A DNA stretch of 64,000 nt from Mycocentrospora acerina (taxonomy: Eukaryota > Ascomycota > Dothideomycetes > Pleosporales), in contig JAKUHH010000068.1 of the NCBI GenBank assembly GCA_022701365.1, positions 311,189-375,188 of the forward strand, written 5' to 3'. The notes under the pieces were generated by a model. That model ran no database searches, was not told the origin of the DNA, and saw only the letters and a program-made list of their open reading frames with translations. The position numbers and the translations under genes are program-made. Below are positions 20,472 through 31,614 of this stretch, one piece after another. The stretch's first letter is position 1; each line of letters begins with the position of its first letter.

Positions 20472-23400
20472 ATGGACCCCGACTCGCACGGCGACCACTC
20501 CGACCCGCACGACGACAGCACGCCCGAGAGCCAGCAGAACGCCGTCGAGCGCTTCCTGTCCCGCCTCTTCGAAGACCGCTTCCTCACCGACAACCCCGCC
20601 AGCGACCACGCCCCGCCGACTTTGCCGCATCCGCCCCCACAGCCTCACCCGTCCAACACGCTCGTGCCCTTCTTCAGCGCCGCCAGCATCCTCGCGCCCG
20701 CTCCCGCCCTGCAGTCGCCTGGGTCAGCTGACCAGCAAGGCACCGCGGACTCCTCGCCCTCGACCGCCCAGATGCAGCGCCCGCACGATGTCGTCTTCTG
20801 CGTCGAGGATACCGTGGGCCTGAAGGATGACAAGTACAGTGTGGGCGTTGTCGACAGGTCCTTTGGCGACGTCGACTCGCACGAGCCCCGCCCCCAGCGA
20901 GACTATGGCGAGGACATTGAGTGCCACGCCGACATCGCCAAAGACGCCTTCCAGAAGTTCATGAAGAGCGGCATACCGCCGAGGGGCACGGTCTTGGTGT
21001 CGTGGCAGACGCAGCTGAAGACAGAGCTCGTACCAGAAGAGAAGCTGCAGCTGCTGGACCGCGCACTGTACGTGGGCGACGTCGTCAAGAGGAACGCAGA
21101 CGAACACATGAGTGGCACAGTCATCGGGACAAAGGCTGTCTGCACCCTCTTTCCCGCCACCATGTTCAACGGCGGCCAAATCACACAAACCACCACCGAC
21201 GACTTATCTATACGAAACGTCCCCGCCGAAGAGATCATCAACGTCCACGAGTTCGTCGAGGGCGCCATTGTTGTCTATGGCGGTTGGGTGGGGCGTATAG
21301 AGAACGTCTATGACGAAGTCGCCATCAAGCTCTCGAACAACTCAGTCGTCATAGTAGAGGATCCCGCCGAACTCGAGCAGGACGATGTAACCGTCGAACG
21401 CCTCAGTGTTGGCGACACAATAAAGACAAAAAAGGGCAACCTCCGCAGAGGAAACTGGAAATACGGTGCATTTGATCCGACAGTACGGCCAGAGGGCATG
21501 GTGGTTGAGACAAGAACTGTCGAGGTCGACGTGCAATGGCTTGCGAGCCGCATTGCTGGCGACAACGTGCAATCCTTCCCTGAAGAGCCACCAGCAACTC
21601 TTGGGCGAGACGAGTTTGAAAGCCCTACTTTCTATAAATACGATGCTTGTGGCGGAGCCCCAAATACCCTCCCTATCTCAGCTGATGGCACTGACCGCTC
21701 TTACCACGTGACTGACGTAGCCGTGGGTGACCGTGTTCGCTTCAAAGATTTGACAGGCGCTACAGTCAAGTACGACGGGACTCATGTTCTGTCAAACGGC
21801 TATCCACAAGGCAAAGTCACCCGGATACCCCGCACCGACTCTTTAGGTTACGATGTCAATGTCTTTTTAGTCATGCAAACCCACACCCGCGTTACTGTAC
21901 AATGGCAAGATCTCACCATCACCGAAGACCTAAGCTCGTCCCTATTACCAGATCCCAATGTTGAAGACGACGACGAAGTGTGGCCAGGTGAGATTGTATT
22001 CACAAAAGAAGTCATTCCAGACTCTGTCGATCCGGTAGCGAATTGGAAGAAGAGGCCTGCCAAAGTGGGCATTGTGCAGGCTGTCAAGTCGCGAGATCGT
22101 ATTGCGACTGTGCGCTGGTTCAGAAACCCTACAATCGAGTTCTTTGGCCCCGATTTGCTCCGCCCTTCGATTACCGGTGAGCTCAACGGATTCATCGAAG
22201 ACGTTAGCTTGTACGACATTGAATCGTCTCTCGCCTTGACTCGACGTCGCGGCGATTTCGTTCTGATCCATCCAGGCTTCGTGGAGGCTCCACTAAACTT
22301 ATCTGGACCAGAGTGGTTCGGAGAGGTCATCGATCTTGGTCTAGATGGCAAGCTCACAGTTCGCCTAGGCGCCGCCACACCTGTTATCGACGTCAAGGTC
22401 TCTTACGAAGGGGTAACCCTGGCATACAGTAGTGACATGGACAACGAGTTCCTCAATATGGAAGGGCTAGAAGGCGACTCAATCGAAGACTCTGACGAGG
22501 AGGACGTGTCAGACTTTGATTCTGCATCTTTCAATGAGATGTGGATCGAATACGAAGGCATGGATGGCGAGCCGCCAGTTGGCAATGAAGAAGATTGGTC
22601 AACTGAGGATGAAGACGACGATGACGATGACGATACCTCAATGCCAGACCTTGAGCCAATTGATGACATAGAGACCTCAAAGACCACACCAGAGAGCAAG
22701 TCACCGCTTACAAGAGAGGGACAGGCAGATACCCCAAGCCATACAAACGACGGTGCTTCACCTGTAGAGCAGAGTAGTGCAGATGTCATTTCCGGAGCAC
22801 CATCATCTTTCCTTATCCTCGACACCAGCCCACCATCGGACCATCATTACTTGAATCAATCGGTTGTGTCCTCAGCAGCGTTCATGCGCCGGATCGGGAA
22901 AGAGCACAAGATCCTCCGAGGCTCACTACCACCAAATATCTTCGTCCGAACCTGGGAATCTCGCCTCGACCTCCTCCGCGTCCTCATCATTGGACCCAAC
23001 GATACACCGTACGAGTATGCGCCTTTTGTCATCGACTTCCACCTCGAATCTACATACCCACAATCGGCGCCTGAGGCATATTTTCATAGTTGGACGAATG
23101 GCAATGGCCCGGTCAACCCCAACTTATACGAAGACGGAAAGATTTGCCTGAGTTTGCTGGGCACATGGCACACTGACGAGCGAAACGAGAGCTGGAGCCC
23201 TGCCAAAAGCACTCTACTACAAGTTTTGGTCTCGATTATGGGCTTGGTACTGGTGAAGGAACCATATTACAACGAGGCAGGCTATGATGTGCATCGTTCC
23301 GCTCCAGAAACGAAACTGAGCTCCGCACTCTACACCGAACGAGCGTACTTCCGCGCTCGCGCTTTCATCCACCATGCGCTCACAAACGATGTGAAGCCCT

Positions 23401-23618
23401 TTGCACAAGAGATACAGTATCTGTACCGGAGTCGGGCAGAAGATGCACCGCAACTTCTTGACAAGGCAATCGAGGCAGCGAGAGATGTTGTAGACCGGAG
23501 TGCCAGCGGAACTGAAGAAGGTGAGCGGGACGGGTTACGAACGATCAGTCTTGGTGCTGTAGTCATGCTGAAGAGACAAGTGGAAAAGCTAGAGGCATTG
23601 AAAGAAGCAAGCACATGA
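20472..23618 (+). CDS. UBE2O-like giant ubiquitin-conjugating enzyme (E2/E3 hybrid)
   Basis: A 1048-residue single-exon protein with the architecture of UBE2O (E2-230K), which joins substrate recognition and E2 activity and ubiquitinates orphan ribosomal and other basic proteins. The UBC domain is C-terminal (about 797-960): FMRRIGKEHKILRGSLPPNI, then GPNDTPYEYAPFVIDFHL, the HPN-equivalent PVNPNLYEDGKICLSLLGTW with catalytic Cys892, and ESWSPAKSTLLQVLVSIMG. The long N-terminal part contains repeated small beta segments (for example VGDVVKRNADEHMSGTVIG and VGDRVRFKDLTGATVKYDG) like the conserved SH3-type regions of UBE2O. An acidic run of seven aspartates precedes the E2 domain near residue 715. 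In place of the usual HPN is NPN, which is common in this subfamily. Confident at family level. Confidence 0.92.
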   Translation: MDPDSHGDHSDPHDDSTPESQQNAVERFLSRLFEDRFLTDNPASDHAPPTLPHPPPQPHPSNTLVPFFSAASILAPAPALQSPGSADQQGTADSSPSTAQMQRPHDVVFCVEDTVGLKDDKYSVGVVDRSFGDVDSHEPRPQRDYGEDIECHADIAKDAFQKFMKSGIPPRGTVLVSWQTQLKTELVPEEKLQLLDRALYVGDVVKRNADEHMSGTVIGTKAVCTLFPATMFNGGQITQTTTDDLSIRNVPAEEIINVHEFVEGAIVVYGGWVGRIENVYDEVAIKLSNNSVVIVEDPAELEQDDVTVERLSVGDTIKTKKGNLRRGNWKYGAFDPTVRPEGMVVETRTVEVDVQWLASRIAGDNVQSFPEEPPATLGRDEFESPTFYKYDACGGAPNTLPISADGTDRSYHVTDVAVGDRVRFKDLTGATVKYDGTHVLSNGYPQGKVTRIPRTDSLGYDVNVFLVMQTHTRVTVQWQDLTITEDLSSSLLPDPNVEDDDEVWPGEIVFTKEVIPDSVDPVANWKKRPAKVGIVQAVKSRDRIATVRWFRNPTIEFFGPDLLRPSITGELNGFIEDVSLYDIESSLALTRRRGDFVLIHPGFVEAPLNLSGPEWFGEVIDLGLDGKLTVRLGAATPVIDVKVSYEGVTLAYSSDMDNEFLNMEGLEGDSIEDSDEEDVSDFDSASFNEMWIEYEGMDGEPPVGNEEDWSTEDEDDDDDDDTSMPDLEPIDDIETSKTTPESKSPLTREGQADTPSHTNDGASPVEQSSADVISGAPSSFLILDTSPPSDHHYLNQSVVSSAAFMRRIGKEHKILRGSLPPNIFVRTWESRLDLLRVLIIGPNDTPYEYAPFVIDFHLESTYPQSAPEAYFHSWTNGNGPVNPNLYEDGKICLSLLGTWHTDERNESWSPAKSTLLQVLVSIMGLVLVKEPYYNEAGYDVHRSAPETKLSSALYTERAYFRARAFIHHALTNDVKPFAQEIQYLYRSRAEDAPQLLDKAIEAARDVVDRSASGTEEGERDGLRTISLGAVVMLKRQVEKLEALKEAST

Positions 23619-24179
23619 GCTGAGTTATGGATGTTGGGGATCGAATGAATGCATCGCACGGCGTTTTGACAAAACGGGTAGTCAATGCTTATACGGCGGA
23701 CTTTGTTGAAGGCGCAACGACATGTATCGTATGTACAACGCAAATGGAACTTTAAATGATCAGGTGCACGTCACCAAACCGTTCTTTGGGACATATTGGG
23801 TGGGTGTATTTGTATTATCGCGTCACTGGACTGGACGGCTTACAATCGAGTCTTCAATACTGGACTGAAATCGCCTCTAGTCCATTTCTTCCGCAACCAA
23901 CCTCTATTTTCTACAAAATTTAATTCGCCAGCACTTGATTGCTAGCTTACGCATTACTTTCCGAGATCACAACAACGCCAGATAAAGGTGGATGTCCCAT
24001 CACGATGTTCCTTATTTTCACGAGGTAGACTTGTTCAGTGGTCCTTATTAGGCATTGGACATTTTCCGCAACATTAATATCCTACTTCTTGCTCAATTAT
24101 AATCTTTCTCTGCAGAAAGTCCGCCACAGAAACTAACTGCCAGCTCCATTAGCGCTCCTCGTTTCTTTCGATAGCCGCC
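23619..24179. other. Convergent intergenic spacer
   Basis: Tail-to-tail region between the E2 gene and the lipocalin. No gene is visible; the sequence becomes AT-rich around 23.75-24.1 kb. Confidence 0.45.
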
Positions 24180-25014
24180 CTACTGGCATCCAGTCTGGTT
24201 GAAAAGAGAAATGGCAGAGGCATCCGATCCAAACGCAACAGCGCGTTCTATCCAGGCCTATTCTTATATCAGTACAACGCCTACACGTTCACACCTGAAA
24301 TAGACACTCACCTCGATCTTGGCGGGAGCGGGTTGCCTCTCACGGCTCAGAATGTACAAAGTGTTCCATTTTTGTGTCTGGACAATGGCCCAGTCAATGG
24401 CGTAATCTGCAAGGAGCGTTAGCACCAAGCTTCTCCATTTTTTTTGGATTTGCGAATCGCCCTTACCTTGAACAATGTAGTTGGGCCCTGGGCACTCTTC
24501 GGAAGGGAAACCGGGGAAGCTGACGACAAAAGCCCCGCCGGCGCCGTATGCGGAATTCACAGGTGCTGCGTTGCCGACGATGTTGATTGCTCGCCCACCG
24601 ACGGTTGCTGTGTTTACGACTTTGACGGTTCCGTTGGGCTGGCGTGGAGGTTAGTTGATCTGGGGGGTTTTTCCGTCAGGAATCCTTGTTGCTTACGTTC
24701 AGCTCGTAGTTGGCGCTTACGCATCTTGCTCCTGCGGTGGGACCAAAGGGTGTGCCTGCAACCTGATACCATGTTCCCAGGTATGCTTTGAGATTGAATT
24801 TCTGGTCTGGCACGGGGTAGAAACATGAACTGTCATATGTTAGGCGCTGCCATTCTTTTTCCATGCTTGTAGCTTGTCAAAAGATGTACCCATCGTATTG
24901 TGAAGCCACCACATTCGGAGTGGCTCCAGTCTTATTTGACGATGACTGCTGCCGGGGGGTCATGAAGCCCGAAGCGACAGAAATCAAGACGACGAAGGTG
25001 CTTGCAACACGCAT
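24180..25014 (-). CDS. Secreted lipocalin-like protein, five exons
   Basis: A small extracellular lipocalin of the Blc / apolipoprotein D type, expected to bind a hydrophobic ligand in a beta-barrel. Exons are 25014-24890, 24829-24697, 24638-24467, 24406-24312 and 24257-24180, giving 200 residues. The N-terminus MRVASTFVVLISVASGF is a signal peptide. The lipocalin G-x-W motif is AYLGTWYQVAGTPFG (58-71). Later strands are ANYELNPNGTVKVVNTATVG and DYAIDWAIVQTQKWNTLYIL (the conserved 'Y..iL.R' strand, ending SRERQ). Four cysteines (44, 78, 135, 199) can form two disulfides, the last just before the stop as in other lipocalins. Five exons in 600 coding bases is dense for this window. All junctions are phase-consistent GT-AG. 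Ligand is unknown. Confidence 0.85.
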
Positions 25015-26481
25015 ATTGGCTTTCAAAGGTTGTGCAAAAAAGGATGGATAAGTTTAAAAATCCAAATAGGGAAGTCTTTGATCTGGTGAGTCTGGATCGC
25101 AGGGCATTCTTATACCGTACCACGCCCAGCCACTCAACCATAACATTTGGGCCTGAAAACTCGGTTATTGAGGCGGTGTCGATTCACAAACTCAACGCCA
25201 TCTAGTTACCCATTTGCATAGTTAAAAGCCACTCTACCCCCGAAGCCAAGACCTTGCAACTGGCATCGTGAAATGTACCTTGCCGGTTTCCTGGCCGAGC
25301 CAATCGCTATGAGAAGAGGAAGCCTGCACAGGGAAATGAGCGTTCGCGGAGCGTAGCGGAGGTTGGCCCAACACAGATCTATGGCTGCGGAGCCGGCCTA
25401 GGTTGGCAAGTTTAGGGTTTCTATTACGCGTGCCTCGCTTGTGGGGTTGCCCGTATAAGAAAGCGTCGTGTTGATGGAGGTTGGGGTACGCGATCAAAGA
25501 GCTTAATCATGACGTAGGTTCTGGCTTGGCAGAGAATTGGTACCTTAACTCCCGCAACGTGTGGCAATGCTTCCCGTCAGGGTCTTCGCAAGCGATTCGT
25601 GGGGTGGCTGAGTCGTGTGCTTTGTGGTGTTTACCCTGCAGACTTAAGGTCTTGAATCATGACCATGTCGTGCATACGCGAGATCGCCTACACTTGACAA
25701 ATGTTTATACGTAGGTGAATGTTGAGAAGGTTCTTAGTAGCCTGACCACTAAGCACATGAGATTTATGGTGAACCTCTCCAATACATGCCTTCTACACAC
25801 CTCATTTTGCACACAGAAGTGGTTGGGTTATTTGATCTCAGTGTGTTCCCTCGTCAGATTGACAGGTAGGCTGGTTGAGTGATGTCGTCTGTGGTAGTGT
25901 GCTATACTTCTGCTTTTCGCACAACAGGCAATTGGGCTTGACGATCTACAATTAGAATTTTCCAATATCGATTATGATTTCTTCAGTTTGACAGAGTATT
26001 CGGTCCTTCGTCTAGGCTGTCTGTGCACAGTTGTGGTAGTGAATCTCAGGCTACTGCTCTATTTGAAATTGTGGTGGTTGAAACTAAGGCAAGTGCATCC
26101 CATACTACACACACGAAGGCAGCCCTACGAAAAAATTTCTCGTTAACCAATTCACCATCACCAACATGAGCGAATTTGCAAGAATGGCGTTCACACTGCT
26201 TATACAGATGCAAGCCTGCCACAGCGTGACATCGACGAAACTCCTCCACTCCTACGCCAGCCAGAGACGAACTAGTGAATCATAACATGCCCAAAAAGCA
26301 GATAAGCAAGGACATCAAAGCGAAGCCTTGCAAAGTAACGGTGAAAAATTGGTTCACATTCACCATGACCAGTCACCGTCACCCGCAGGCTAGCAATCCA
26401 TGTTGACAAATATATAGTACAGATCAGTCCTGTAAGTCCAAAGCCCCCTATCGGTAACTCCATTCAGTTCATCTTTCAATC
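25015..26481. other. Intergenic region, no gene seen
   Basis: About 1.5 kb between divergent genes. Open frames are short and unrelated to known families. TATATAG at about 26410-26416 probably serves the unknown gene that begins at 26482; the rest shows no structure I can name. Confidence 0.45.
26409..26416 (+). promoter_or_regulatory. Possible TATA box of the unknown gene at 26482
   Basis: ATATATAG about 66 bases upstream of the ATG, a plausible TATA position for a fungal gene with a short leader. Confidence 0.4.
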
Positions 26482-27312
26482 ATGTCTTCTCCGTCACCAA
26501 GTGTTAACTACTTCAACACACAGCTCGAAAAACAAATCCACTACTGGCGATACAAACATCCAATATCCATCTACCATTTCCGCGCCTCCCACCTATCTCT
26601 CAAAGCCTTCAAGTCAAGTATCAGGAAATATGTCAGGTACATCAAAACGCTCCAAAGCTCTGATCCACTGCACTCCGCTGCAATTCCACCCGGGGACGAA
26701 CTCCCAAACACAACCATCGAAGCCGTATATCTACCCGCCATTTTCGCACGCACTGGCTCCGCTCTCGGATTCCGGATTGGAAATAATACAGTGGAGTGGT
26801 TGTGTTTTGACCGTAGCATCGAAAAAACCCATCTGTGCAGACTATTCGTCGAAGGGGAGACTTTAAGATTGGAAGAAGCTGGTAGCAAGCTCGATCCAAA
26901 TGATCCACGCAAACTCTTCGACCTCGTTGCATTTGTTGAAAAAGATACTGTGCTCCTGACGCGTGGCATGCAAACTGAGCACAAACGCTGGTTTGCTTCT
27001 TTTGTTGGCGCGGTGGAGCCGGAGGCAAAAGTCCGGTTGACGTGGAAGAGTTTTGGGACAGATCTGAAGAAGTGGAAGGATGGGGGGATTGGGGTCAAAC
27101 AGGAACCGGAAGAAGAGAGTGAAGAGAGCGAAGAAAGGTTGGTGGATTGGTGTAGAGACTCAGAAGTTTGGAGAAGAGGGGGTAGTGATGAAGATGTTCA
27201 AGGGCACATGAGTAGGGGGACGAGTGAAGAGCTGCCTACGCGGAGGTTGGTGTTTGCTTCAAAGGTAGCTATACTAGGGGATGAGGATACTAGTATGTTT
27301 CTCAAGTCATAG
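26482..27312 (+). CDS. Unknown 276-residue protein
   Basis: I do not recognise this protein. It is one open frame from a good ATG (CAATCATGTC), preceded by a TATA-like element, ending in TAG. The N-terminal two thirds look folded: a basic helical start (TQLEKQIHYWRYKHPISIYH), then alternating hydrophobic strands (AVYLPAIFARTGSALGFRIG, VEWLCFDRSIEKTHLCRLFV, KLFDLVAFVEKDTVLLTRGM). The last 80 residues are acidic and disordered (KQEPEEESEESEERLVDW). There is no signal peptide or membrane segment. Codon usage looks ordinary. It is probably a fungus-restricted protein. Confidence 0.65.
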   Translation: MSSPSPSVNYFNTQLEKQIHYWRYKHPISIYHFRASHLSLKAFKSSIRKYVRYIKTLQSSDPLHSAAIPPGDELPNTTIEAVYLPAIFARTGSALGFRIGNNTVEWLCFDRSIEKTHLCRLFVEGETLRLEEAGSKLDPNDPRKLFDLVAFVEKDTVLLTRGMQTEHKRWFASFVGAVEPEAKVRLTWKSFGTDLKKWKDGGIGVKQEPEEESEESEERLVDWCRDSEVWRRGGSDEDVQGHMSRGTSEELPTRRLVFASKVAILGDEDTSMFLKS

Positions 27313-27692
27313 TAACTGATGTAAATACGTAGATTGAAGAGCAGCCAGCTTCATCGAGCATTACAGTGTGCATGTACAATTCGCTCACGATGAGTTTGAT
27401 TGGCCCAAAGCTTGAGAATCGTTAGGTAGTCAAGGAATAAACCGATCGTTGCTTGATTCCAATTTATAGACGGCTATGAATAGCGGAGTCTAGAAGTGTC
27501 TGGGGTATCTTCTGAAAAGGCAAAGGGATGATCGTACAACGACTTGACTTTCTGGCAGTACACTAGCACTTTATTATGAACTAATACTACTACATCGTCA
27601 TAACTATATACATTGTATTTCGTAAATTCATCTCACTTTTCAGCTCTCAACCTCTAGCGCTGTAATCTCTCCAACATGCCTTATAAGCATGC
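27313..27692. other. Convergent intergenic spacer
   Basis: Tail-to-tail spacer of about 380 bases between the unknown protein and the carboxypeptidase. It is AT-rich and holds no gene that I can see. Confidence 0.45.
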
Positions 27693-29262
27693 TTAACCCT
27701 TGAGACCAATCTCATCAGCTGTGAGGATGAACTCCATGAAACCCGCATTGGTGTCAATGATGTTCTGGATGAACTCCTCGCTCGTAGGGTAAAAGTTTGT
27801 GGGGTAACCAAACTCCATGGTGTAACCGTAGACCTTGGTGACCTTCTTGTCCTTGTGCCATCGGCTAAAGGCGTAGTCGTCGCTTGCACCTGATGTAGGG
27901 TATAGGCCGACAGCCTGCTGGGGAATGTAATCGCGTCCGCCGACAGCCTTCATAGTGTTTGTTGTAGCATTTGCCTGTTGGCTGATATTGTCCCAGTCTT
28001 CCTGGAGAATGTACTCCTTGTACACCTCATCTTCCACAATACCACGCTTACCGTCGTACTCGGGGTTGAACAGGTTCTGCTTAGGGTCGTGAGACTGGTT
28101 GATGTCGTCACCCCATGAGTACAGCAGCGTGCCTGCGGCAGAGTGCACGTCGATGAACCAGTGAATGGAGGGGTACTCCTCATATACCCAGCGCATGTTC
28201 TGGGTCTCAGGCTCGGAGAAGGGAGCGGTACCGTAGAAAGCCTGGGATGTGGGGTTGGTGGACGCAGGCGCGACGGTGTTGCTGAAGTGCTTGGTGAAAT
28301 TCCACATAAAGTCGAAGTTACGGTTGAGATCGACACCGACGGAGAGAGGGACTCCAGGAGTAGAGCTCTTTGGGTTACGGTTCTTGCGCCAAAGGTTGCT
28401 GTTCGCTTGATCGTGGCGCACACCATCGGGGTTGGTCATGGGGGTGAAGACGATACCCGCACCCAGAGCCTTCTTGACCTGGGAGTTTGTGTACCTGCAG
28501 ACGCGGTTAGTTTGATTTCATGCAAAAAGAGTACTAAGAGTGGACTGTTGTGTCTAAAAGCTCAGGATGTTTTGAAGCAGAATTGAAGTGAACTTACTTC
28601 TTATTGCCGTAGGTAAGGCCAGTACGGTGCTCGTTCGCATAGAGCAAATCCGAGATGAAGTAAATGAGGTTGTCGGGGCCGCCTCGCTCACGCGCGTGAA
28701 TTCCAGAAGAAAAGTAGATGTACTGCTTGTCGTTCTTGATCTTCTCCGCTTTGTTTGCAACGCCACCAATAATTGTGTTGCCCTCAAATGTCTTGTATGG
28801 GGCCTCGAACAGAGTCAGACCATACTCCTTCTCCAATCCCTTCATCGCACTGTAGACCTCATCGGCGTTCAAGATACCAGCAGTCTGGAGTTCCGCATAC
28901 TCGCTAGGCTTCCTGGAACCAAGACCACGAGGAGCAACCTTGCCAGCCTTGAAGCGGTCACCCTTTCCAATGGGAGCAGTAGCAGTTTGTCGTTTGTTGA
29001 TGTGGTCAAGGGTCTCGACGCGGACAACCTCAGAGTCGATGCTCCTCTTCAAGCGGTTGTAGTGCTCTGTAGAGACAATTGCGTGCAGCTTGTGCTCACC
29101 ACCCGCTGGCATGACAACAGGACGGCAGCCATAGTCGATGTCGTGGTTGGTGGAAATGAAATCAAGCAACTGACTCTTCTCCTTAGCAAAGAAGGCAACG
29201 CTCAAGACATCGGACGCAAGAACAGCGCCGGGTAGCAGACCGAGGAGCGTGGAGACCTTCAT
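27693..29262 (-). CDS. Secreted zinc carboxypeptidase (peptidase family M14)
   Basis: An extracellular metallocarboxypeptidase that removes C-terminal residues from peptides. Exon 1 is 29262-28598 and exon 2 is 28494-27693, giving 488 residues. A signal peptide (MKVSTLLGLLPGAVLA) is followed by a propeptide of about 75 residues that ends near a Lys-Arg (90-91), a possible Kex2 site. Zinc ligands are His189 and Glu192 (SSGIHARE) and His339 (FIDVHSAAG). The substrate-binding DLNRNFDF (278-285), a tyrosine in SDDYAFSRW and the catalytic Glu449 (YGYTMEFGYP) are all present, so it should be active. The substrate pocket cannot be typed with confidence. The minus-strand ATAAATAAG about 70 bases upstream fits a TATA element. 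Confidence 0.92.
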
Positions 29263-30307
29263 GTTGATGCTGTTGAGAAGGGGAGAGTGCTGGTCGTGCA
29301 GGCCTTGTACATTGACTCGGTGCCTCTCTTATTTATGTGCAGAAAAACCAGTGTTGCCTCGACAATCCCGTCCATAATCATGGCTGACAGGTACTAACTG
29401 ACTACCTTCCGCATTGGGTAACCAGCTTCCAAGATCGTGTCTTCCAAGACATGAGATGAGCTTGGCTGGCGTACTGAACCTGTGACTATCTGCAAATTCT
29501 GAGCGTTATCTATGAGTCTAGCCGTGACAGTATGTAAATGCAAGGAAAACATGCGCCTCTCCGCAAGTTCCATACCACTGGTACCGGGAGAGAAGTTGTT
29601 GCCAAGCTTATCGAATGTTCCTGCCAAGACTACAGCGGTCAATCAACGCACAACTCGCGATGAGGTACCGATCATGCCCTTGCAGGAGCAGACCATGCGA
29701 CATAGAGCGTGCGGTCCTAAGCGTAGAAGTGCATAGCCACAATAATGCCGTCTTTGCCATGCACTCCACGCCGGAAGCCCGAATTAGGCAGAGCCCTTGT
29801 CAACAGCATCTTGTCTTAGGTACTGCAGAACCGAGTGGAAGGACCGAGTTCATCAGCCATACCATGCCTTACAGAGGCAGAGTGTTTCCCTACGTAGCTA
29901 TCAGGCAGAATAGAAAAGGGCGCATCTCTTGGACCAGATCTGAGCAGGAAATGCGGAGAAAGTGTAAGGCCGAATGAGGCAACTGACTGCAGTGGAGTGT
30001 CACTAGACATGAGACTGTTAAAGAGTTCAGTAGACACCCATACACGTTCCCGCTGCTTGAGAAGGGGTTGACACTGGTGACGGGAGATGAAAGTGCTGGT
30101 AACTATACGAATCAAATCGTGCAGTGAAGTAAGTCTTACCAGTTGCGAATGCTCACGATGATTACAGGTGGTGTGGAGCCAGCCGAGTCCCATGCCAAGA
30201 ACGACGTAATCGCCGGTAGGCCCGACAATATATCCCCATCACTTCCACTAGCAAGCATGAAGCCGCGTTGAGATCTCAGAAACCCCCTGTGGTACATTTT
30301 ACGAGCA
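29263..30307. other. Divergent intergenic region
   Basis: About 1 kb between the carboxypeptidase and the GTPase gene. A 125-codon minus-strand frame (29816-30193) starts with ATG but has no recognisable features, so I do not call it. Promoters of both flanking genes should lie here. Confidence 0.4.
29329..29337 (-). promoter_or_regulatory. Possible TATA box of the carboxypeptidase gene
   Basis: Minus-strand ATAAATAAG about 70 bases upstream of the ATG. Call by motif and spacing only. Confidence 0.4.
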
Positions 30308-31071
30308 ATGGACTATGCCGCATTGCCTCCAGAGGTGCCAGAAATCACAGTGCTCATCCTTGGAGATTCCGATGTCGGCAAGTCAACGTTCTTATCGTAG
30401 GTACACCATCTCCATCGACTGCACTCTGTCAAGGCATGAGACTGAGAAGTCAATACCTGAACCTCGAGAGCAACAATCGGCCGTCTCTGTGCTCGCTGGT
30501 CAGTCTTAACTGACGTGGAGATAGTCGTTTGTCATTGGGCGTTCGACCCCAAAACGATGACCTGCCGCCGTACAATCTCCCCACTCTGCGCGACAGCGAC
30601 CAGCCATTCGCGTTCGATATATCACTCTACAATCGCCCATATAAACTGAATTTCTACGATACAGCCTCTCCTACCAGCTACACGCTCCTTCGGCCTTCCT
30701 TTGTGATCCTCTGCTATGACATCTCCTCCCGCGCGTCCCTCGACTCCCTTTCCACCAAGTGGCTCCCTATCGTGAATGGGCATTTCAGCTACGATGAGAA
30801 CCTGCCAGTCATGGTGTTGGGTCTCAAGAGGGATCTGAGGAAGCAATGGACATTGGCAGAGGTAGGAGCGGATAACATGGGTAAAGGCCAGAGTATAATG
30901 CCGCATGAAGGCGTGCAGACAGCGCAAACGATGCTGTGTGATCGTTATGCAGAATGCAGCGCACTTACCGGCGAGCTGTGTCGAGAAGTTTTGGAAGATG
31001 TGGCCAGAACGTGTGCGAAGACGACGACGACGGACGGTGCAAAGACTGATGGCGGGTGTGTGGTTATGTAA
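30308..31071 (+). CDS. Atypical Rho/Ras-like small GTPase with CAAX box
   Basis: A small G-protein with unusual switch motifs. Exon 1 is 30308-30396 and exon 2 is 30525-31071, giving 211 residues. The P-loop GDSDVGKST (19-27) is intact and NLPTL (47-51) fits switch I with its threonine. The G3 motif reads DTASPTSY (75-82), where DTAGQ is normal, so the glycine and catalytic glutamine are absent. G4 reads LKRD (130-133), where NKxD or TKxD is expected, and G5 is ECSAL. The order and the DLRK segment after G4 resemble Rho-family proteins. The C-terminus CVVM is a CAAX box with Met, predicting farnesylation and membrane attachment. It may bind nucleotide with little hydrolysis. The alternative donor four bases later would hit a stop at once. 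Confidence 0.8.
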
Positions 31072-31614
31072 AGACGAAACGTCTGAACCCACAACGTCAT
31101 GCAGTGCATCTTAGCCAGCACCAGCTGCCTACGAGAGTTTCTCTCTGGTCAGAATCATACATGTAGCACGCTGTGTGAATCGTGGGAGTTTCTATTCCCG
31201 ACTTCCGCCGAAACGTCGAATGTCGGTGCGAACAGATGGCAAAACTCATATTAGGATTGTGCTTAATCTAGGTCCGATGAAGCTTTTCAAATGCGTCTAA
31301 TTGGTCTATGAGGAGGCGATGCGGATTCATCACTCAATGTTCGATGTTGACTCTTGTAAGCAGTGATGTGATGCACGATGCAAGCATTAGATTGCTAGTA
31401 CGAAGCCACCGACGGCTATCGTGAATTCTACCGTTGCGACCATCAGGTCTGCCCAATCAGCAGTAACCAATAGATATCGTGCTCCAGCCTCCGGATGACG
31501 GAGCTATGGCTACTTCCGAAGAGCAAGGTCAATTCAATCCATTATCTTCAACGCATCTCTCTTCTTCTCCCAAATCTGGCCCAGACCCACTGGTTGACAC
31601 TCTTCACTGACAGC
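31072..31614. other. Intergenic region upstream of the transporter
   Basis: About 540 bases between two plus-strand genes. No gene is visible apart from a possible 40-codon N-terminal extension of the transporter from an ATG at 31495. Confidence 0.45.

Noticed and set aside
29816..30193. Minus-strand ATG frame of 125 codons upstream of the GTPase gene
   Set aside because: No family, signal or splice support; it occupies probable promoter sequence.
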